Shown here: one piece after another, positions 4,225 through 5,231 of the stretch
How the letters are laid out: each line of letters starts with the position of its first letter
Position numbering within the stretch: the first letter of the stretch is position 1
Origin: Caldifarciminota bacterium
GTDB taxonomy: Bacteria > Hydrothermota > Tepidihabitantia > B3-TA06
Assembly (NCBI GenBank): GCA_014729665.1
Contig: WJJO01000274.1
Coordinates: forward strand, 1-5,231
Reading direction: 5' to 3'
DNA length: 5,231 nt
The notes under the pieces: generated by a model
What the model saw: the letters and a program-made list of their open reading frames with translations, nothing else
The model's database searches: none
Told to the model about the DNA's origin: nothing
Position numbers and translations under genes: made by a program

Positions 4225-5214
4225 ATGAGAGTCGGAATTATCGGGGCCACGGGACTCGTAGGCCGGACAACGCTTTCGTTGCTGGAAGAACGGGGCTTCC
4301 CTGTATCCGAACTTACCCTGTTCGCCTCCGAACGAAGTGCAGGCGAACGCATCCGGTTCCGGGACACAGAGGTCGAGGTGACGACTGTAACCGAGAACTG
4401 GGACCTTCTTGCAGACGTCTTCTTCTGCTCGGTCTCCGACGAGGTAACCAGACCGATACTAGAAGGCTATAAAGGAGACGCCTGGATAATCGATAAGTCC
4501 AAGGTGTTCAGGATGGACCCTTCCGTCCCCCTTGTTGTGCCCGAAGTAAACGGAAACATCTTAAAGTCCACCTCATCGAAAATAATAGCCAACCCAAACT
4601 GCACGACCATCCCGTTCGTCATGGTCGTAGATGCCGTCTGTAAGGTTGCAAGACCTGAGCGGATAGTCGCAACCGCACTTCAGTCCGCGTCCGGCGCGGG
4701 CAAGGACGCCCTGGCTGAACTCAGACTTCAGCGGGAGTACCTTGCCGTCGGGCAGGAGGTACCCGATGACGCGAAGGAAGTGTTCGGTCGAGTTCTTGCT
4801 TCCAATCTAATACCCCGGATAGGATCATTCGATAAGACGGGTGAAAGCACGGAGGAGCGTAAGCTCAGAGCGGAAAGCCGCAAGATACTCGACGATGCAG
4901 AACTGGCGATCTACGCAGCCTGTACCCGTGTGCCTGTCGAGGTTGGACACTCCTTATCGGCAACCTTCATCTTTTCAGAAGAGGTTAATCTCAGGAAGAT
5001 CGAGAAATCCCTGACATCCTATCCGGGTATCACCTATCGTTCAGGTGATGATTATGTCACGCCAGCCCAGACCGAAGGTGCAGACGATGTCTACTGTTCA
5101 CGCCTGCGTCACGCTCCGGAAGACAGAACTGTACTCCACCTGTGGATTACGACCGATAACCTCCGCAAAGGAGCGGCCCTGAACGCGGTTCAGATTGCAG
5201 AAAGCTTGGGCTGA
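4225..5214 (+). CDS. asd: aspartate-semialdehyde dehydrogenase
   Basis: Asd reduces aspartyl phosphate with NADPH to aspartate semialdehyde, the branch-point intermediate for lysine/diaminopimelate, threonine, methionine and isoleucine. This 329-aa cytoplasmic protein is of normal length. It shows the NADP-binding GATGLVG at residues 7-13, the catalytic cysteine Cys126 in NPNCTT (123-128), QSASGAGK (153-160) with the active-site Gln153, the substrate-binding/catalytic TRVPVEVGHS (234-243; Arg235, His242), and the C-terminal DNLRKGAALNAVQIAE (311-326) of the NADP domain. All key residues are present, so it should be active. ATG 4225 is chosen over an in-frame TTG at 4210, which lies inside the promoter. 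The gene is transcribed away from the phage operon; no other lysine-pathway gene is in view, and no terminator is visible in the last 17 bases. Diaminopimelate made by this pathway goes into peptidoglycan, but this is ordinary metabolism and need not be linked to the lysis genes. Confidence 0.96.
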   Translation: MRVGIIGATGLVGRTTLSLLEERGFPVSELTLFASERSAGERIRFRDTEVEVTTVTENWDLLADVFFCSVSDEVTRPILEGYKGDAWIIDKSKVFRMDPSVPLVVPEVNGNILKSTSSKIIANPNCTTIPFVMVVDAVCKVARPERIVATALQSASGAGKDALAELRLQREYLAVGQEVPDDAKEVFGRVLASNLIPRIGSFDKTGESTEERKLRAESRKILDDAELAIYAACTRVPVEVGHSLSATFIFSEEVNLRKIEKSLTSYPGITYRSGDDYVTPAQTEGADDVYCSRLRHAPEDRTVLHLWITTDNLRKGAALNAVQIAESLG

Positions 5215-5231
5215 ATTAACATATCCTGGAC

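Overview
The window is bacterial DNA in which a compact, phage-derived operon lies between ordinary housekeeping genes. Signals are of the sigma-70 type with Shine-Dalgarno sites and dense coding. A GlmL/MutL-type ASKHA protein beside a thiamine-binding (DUF77) protein and a stand-alone aspartate-semialdehyde dehydrogenase would fit an anaerobic bacterium, perhaps from a poorly cultured lineage. I cannot name the taxon from 5 kb.

Left region (1-856). The N-terminal 145 codons of a GlmL/MutL-family protein run leftward off the window edge. A divergent 101-aa MTH1187/YqgV-type thiamine-binding protein runs rightward. The 115-bp gap between them carries two back-to-back promoters whose -35 boxes form the arms of an 8-bp inverted repeat.

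Centre (875-4107, all on the minus strand). Five tightly packed genes form one apparent operon. In transcription order they are: a peptidoglycan-active protein with an L,D-transpeptidase-like His/SxGC motif and a C-terminal peptidoglycan-binding domain (endolysin candidate); an 87-aa helical protein of unknown function; a 78-aa protein with one membrane segment (holin-like); a 112-aa charged helical protein in the terminase small subunit position; and a 489-aa phage terminase large subunit with intact ATPase and nuclease motifs and two cysteine clusters. The last four genes are joined by three identical 1-nt stop/start gaps. The order lysis genes, then terminase small, then terminase large, resembles the start of the late region of Mu-like phages. 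No portal, capsid or tail gene follows: 18 bp after the terminase stop comes the convergent end of the thiamine-binding gene. All five frames look intact and the operon has a plausible promoter, so this could be a prophage remnant, a domesticated lysis-packaging cassette, or one locus of a dispersed gene-transfer-agent-like system. The sequence alone cannot decide between these.

Right region (4108-5231). A complete asd gene (aspartate-semialdehyde dehydrogenase) diverges from the phage operon. Its promoter has an extended -10 so close to the ATG that the transcript should be leaderless, unlike the other genes here, most of which have a Shine-Dalgarno site or are coupled to the gene before.

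Other structure: a perfect 13-bp GC-rich inverted repeat with a 7-nt loop inside the start of the terminase large subunit gene, and a 9-nt triplication in the same gene encoding a Cys-x-Gly repeat. I saw no tRNA, rRNA, CRISPR array, insertion sequence or convincing attachment site.
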